Assembly (NCBI RefSeq): GCF_033473495.1
Contig: NC_088937.1
Span: 2,790,001 to 2,854,000 of the forward strand
Direction: 5' to 3'
DNA length: 64,000 nucleotides
From: Cercospora beticola
Lineage: Eukaryota > Ascomycota > Dothideomycetes > Mycosphaerellales > Mycosphaerellaceae
Below are positions 62,396 through 64,000 of this stretch, piece by piece. How positions within the stretch are numbered: position 1 is the stretch's first letter; each line of letters begins with the position of its first letter. A model generated the notes under the pieces. The model was not told the origin of the DNA. It saw only the letters and a program-made list of their open reading frames with translations, and did not search any database. Position numbers and translations under genes: made by a program.

Positions 62396-62974
62396 TGGAA
62401 ACAAGTAGGGGTTGAGGGGTTTGGGAGCCATGGGCAGTCTCGTTCGATAGGAAGTACCTGCAATGGCCGGTGCAGGCTGTCGACGGAGCAAACACATATC
62501 TGATTGCAACAGATCAGTGCATCGTAGCTCATGCTGAGATCTCAAATCCTGTCTCCAATCAACAATGCTTTACAGTCGTTTCACCGCGATACTTCCCCCT
62601 ATCTGCGCAATTCGAATCATGTACGGAGTAGTGTAGCGCAAAATGGCCACGAGTAGAAGATCGATGAGATTGGAAAAACAATCTGCTTGCCACTACACAC
62701 ATTGAAGGGTGTTTAACGATGTTAAAGCCTTGGAACATAGTATCCTCCATCGACACATACACATCTATCTTCAATAACCTCTACAAACGCCACAGAACAC
62801 ATACAAATCAACATCTCCTCCACTCTCAATATTGACCAAATGCACGAAATCGATATAGAACCCTCTTGCCATACCTCCCTTTACTCTCTCTCCACACACA
62901 CCTTCCAAAATCATCCTCCAATCAACCAAACCTAACTCCCAATCTCAACGAACAACCCCTCATCAGCTCTAACC
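62396..62974. other. Intergenic past the tandem array
   Basis: This 579-bp stretch is AT-rich towards the right (many CA/TC tracts at 62750-62960), consistent with the promoter of the small downstream gene. No gene was seen. Confidence 0.4.
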
Positions 62975-63181
62975 ATGCCAGAAACAACAAGGCAACCAAC
63001 GAGCTACAGTGGCAGTAGCAGCAGTGGAATGACATGCACTGCTGGTCCTAGCGACGCTTGGAAAAATACTGGGCCAAGGCCGACGAAACAGTCAACAACT
63101 TCCCCAGCAGATCTTGCTGCAAAGGCTGCGACGGCTACGATGAACAAGAAGGGCGCGGAGTGGGCTGCGAAGTCGAAGTAA
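62975..63181 (+). CDS. Possible small protein (68 aa)
   Basis: This is a short frame with an ATG in good context (ACCATGC). It is Ser/Thr/Ala-rich with a lysine-rich end (KAATATMNKKGAEWAAKSK). An alternative frame through its second half (EKYWAKADETVNNF, followed by a Cys-rich stretch) looks equally plausible, so a small intron or a different frame is possible. The upstream leader is rich in C and A, as in expressed fungal genes. Unrecognised. Confidence 0.35.
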   Translation: MPETTRQPTSYSGSSSSGMTCTAGPSDAWKNTGPRPTKQSTTSPADLAAKAATATMNKKGAEWAAKSK

Positions 63182-63561
63182 GATGTGTTGGGGCAATGGC
63201 TGTGGTTGATGGGCGCTCAGGTCTATTCTTGACAGTCGCTCCCTCGACTGTGTTACGAAGAGCGTGGTCGTAGGCTTGCAGCATTTAGCTGAACGAATGG
63301 ACAATTGAAGCAGACTGTTTGTGCATGCTTTGCGTGTCGTGATTATGTATGTCATGTGTAGCGTAATACTGGCAAGCTACCACAAGCAACTCTGCAAGGG
63401 TGGTATCCAAAACCACGATCGACCCTTCCCGCGCGGAGAATAGTCAATCATGATGAGAATCCTTCTCGACATGTGACATACATATTCTGCTGCGTAGAAG
63501 AGCCAATGCGCCAACCAAATCAACTCGTCTTTCCCCCCTCTCTACCCCCTGTACGTCCATC
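63182..63561. other. Intergenic
   Basis: This 380-bp stretch holds 3' ends of the flanking genes on opposite strands. Nothing was seen. Confidence 0.4.
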
Positions 63562-64000
63562 CTACTGCTCCTCATCAAGTATCTCCTGTATACATCTCTG
63601 CAATTCGCCCGAGTTTCCTGCATCCTCCCAGCAGCACGAGAATTCGCCACCAATCTGGAGGATCTGACTGACATCCACATTGCGGTTGGCAAACTCCTTC
63701 TCCAATACACGAAGCAGCGGCGCGCAATTCTGAACGAGATCCCTGATCCTAGGCGTCTTTGGATCATCGTAGGGACAGAACTCATCGTGAGAGAATTCGA
63801 TTCTTCGAAGATCCGTAGCCACAGCAGCTAGCTTAACCATTGCAGACTTGACTGTGGATTTGACATATCCTTTCGGGCCGACGATGACATGCCGCAGGTG
63901 TTGAGCGCGCATACCAATGGTGTCGAGGAAGTGGTCGAGTGCCGTGGTGGTCTTGAACGTGAACGTATTACTGCCGTATAGTACTGCCGTTGCTTCGAGG
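63562..64000 (-). CDS. F-box-like fungal protein, 3' part (5' end outside the window)
   Basis: This is the C-terminal 145 residues of a protein whose start lies past the right edge. The visible part opens with LEATAVLYGSNTFTFKTTTALDHFLDTIGMRAQHLRHVIVGP. That is the block E/A-x-x-x-LY-x-x-N-x-F-x-F-x(n)-L-x-x-FL-x-x-IG seen in the fungal family with LPPELR-type starts, and it also appears in the protein at 60336. The remainder has DDPKTPRIRDLVQNCAPLLRVLEKEFANRNVDVSQILQI, then a Cys/Glu-rich end (SCCWEDAGNSGELQRCIQEILDEEQ). No intron is visible. Function is unknown. Confidence 0.7.
   Translation of the reverse strand, partial: LEATAVLYGSNTFTFKTTTALDHFLDTIGMRAQHLRHVIVGPKGYVKSTVKSAMVKLAAVATDLRRIEFSHDEFCPYDDPKTPRIRDLVQNCAPLLRVLEKEFANRNVDVSQILQIGGEFSCCWEDAGNSGELQRCIQEILDEEQ

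Noticed and set aside
61457..62408. Overlapping open frames in the tandem array as a repeat protein gene
   Set aside because: Frames shift between units and no single frame spans the array; the repeats are better explained as a minisatellite.

Overview
The window is nuclear DNA of a filamentous ascomycete. Genes are widely spaced. They carry short introns (47-177 nt) with GT..AG ends and CTAAC/CTGAC-like branch points, and single-exon genes are common. Fungal F-box proteins of the type abundant in Dothideomycetes, a fused MoaA-MoaC (cnxABC) gene, an Htf1-like homeobox gene and a Jen-type carboxylate permease all point to Pezizomycotina. A Capnodiales/Mycosphaerellales dothideomycete is my best guess, but this is inference from protein style and not a search result.

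Layout. 1-6.6 kb: an F-box protein running off the left edge (-), a KTR/KRE2-type mannosyltransferase (-), a small hypothetical gene (+), a second F-box gene (+) and a small hypothetical gene (-). 8.3-13.6 kb: an SDR dehydrogenase (+), a seven-exon cytochrome P450 (-) whose natural exon 2/3 junction creates a TAG stop, and a Rossmann-plus-SAF homoserine-dehydrogenase-like oxidoreductase (-). 14.5-17.7 kb: the molybdopterin precursor gene cnxABC (+). 17.9-24.5 kb: a nuclear-looking hypothetical protein (-), then COP9 signalosome subunit 5 (-) and DNA polymerase delta catalytic subunit (+), divergent from 421 bp. 24.5-30.1 kb: a 3.4 kb gene-free stretch leading into a homeobox regulator (+). 31.6-35.5 kb: acetoacetyl-CoA synthetase (-), a DUF1772 membrane protein (-) and a tRNA-Ser(AGA) (-). 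37-42.8 kb: Jen-type transporter (+), Sec62 (+), a cupin protein (-) and a PTS2-bearing peroxisomal thiolase (+). 45.3-51 kb: two hypothetical proteins and a secreted amidase (+). 51.2-59.6 kb: the giant Sec7 ARF-GEF (-) and pyruvate dehydrogenase E2 (+), divergent. 60.3-64 kb: two related fungal F-box-like proteins flanking a tandem array with a period of about 126 bp; the second runs off the right edge.

The content is mostly housekeeping: replication, secretion, glycosylation, cofactor synthesis and central carbon metabolism. Acetoacetyl-CoA synthetase, the Jen permease, peroxisomal thiolase and PDH-E2 all touch acetyl-CoA and carboxylate metabolism, but they are not an operon-like cluster. 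No PKS, NRPS, transposase or CRISPR was seen.

The most notable points are these. (1) The cnxABC intron looks built so that retention gives a stand-alone MoaA ending in the functional Gly-Gly, while splicing gives the MoaA-MoaC fusion. (2) The P450 appears to be killed by a single TGG-to-TAG type change at a splice junction. (3) The 126-bp minisatellite is unusual. (4) A protein carries three copies of an ERHIS peptide motif.
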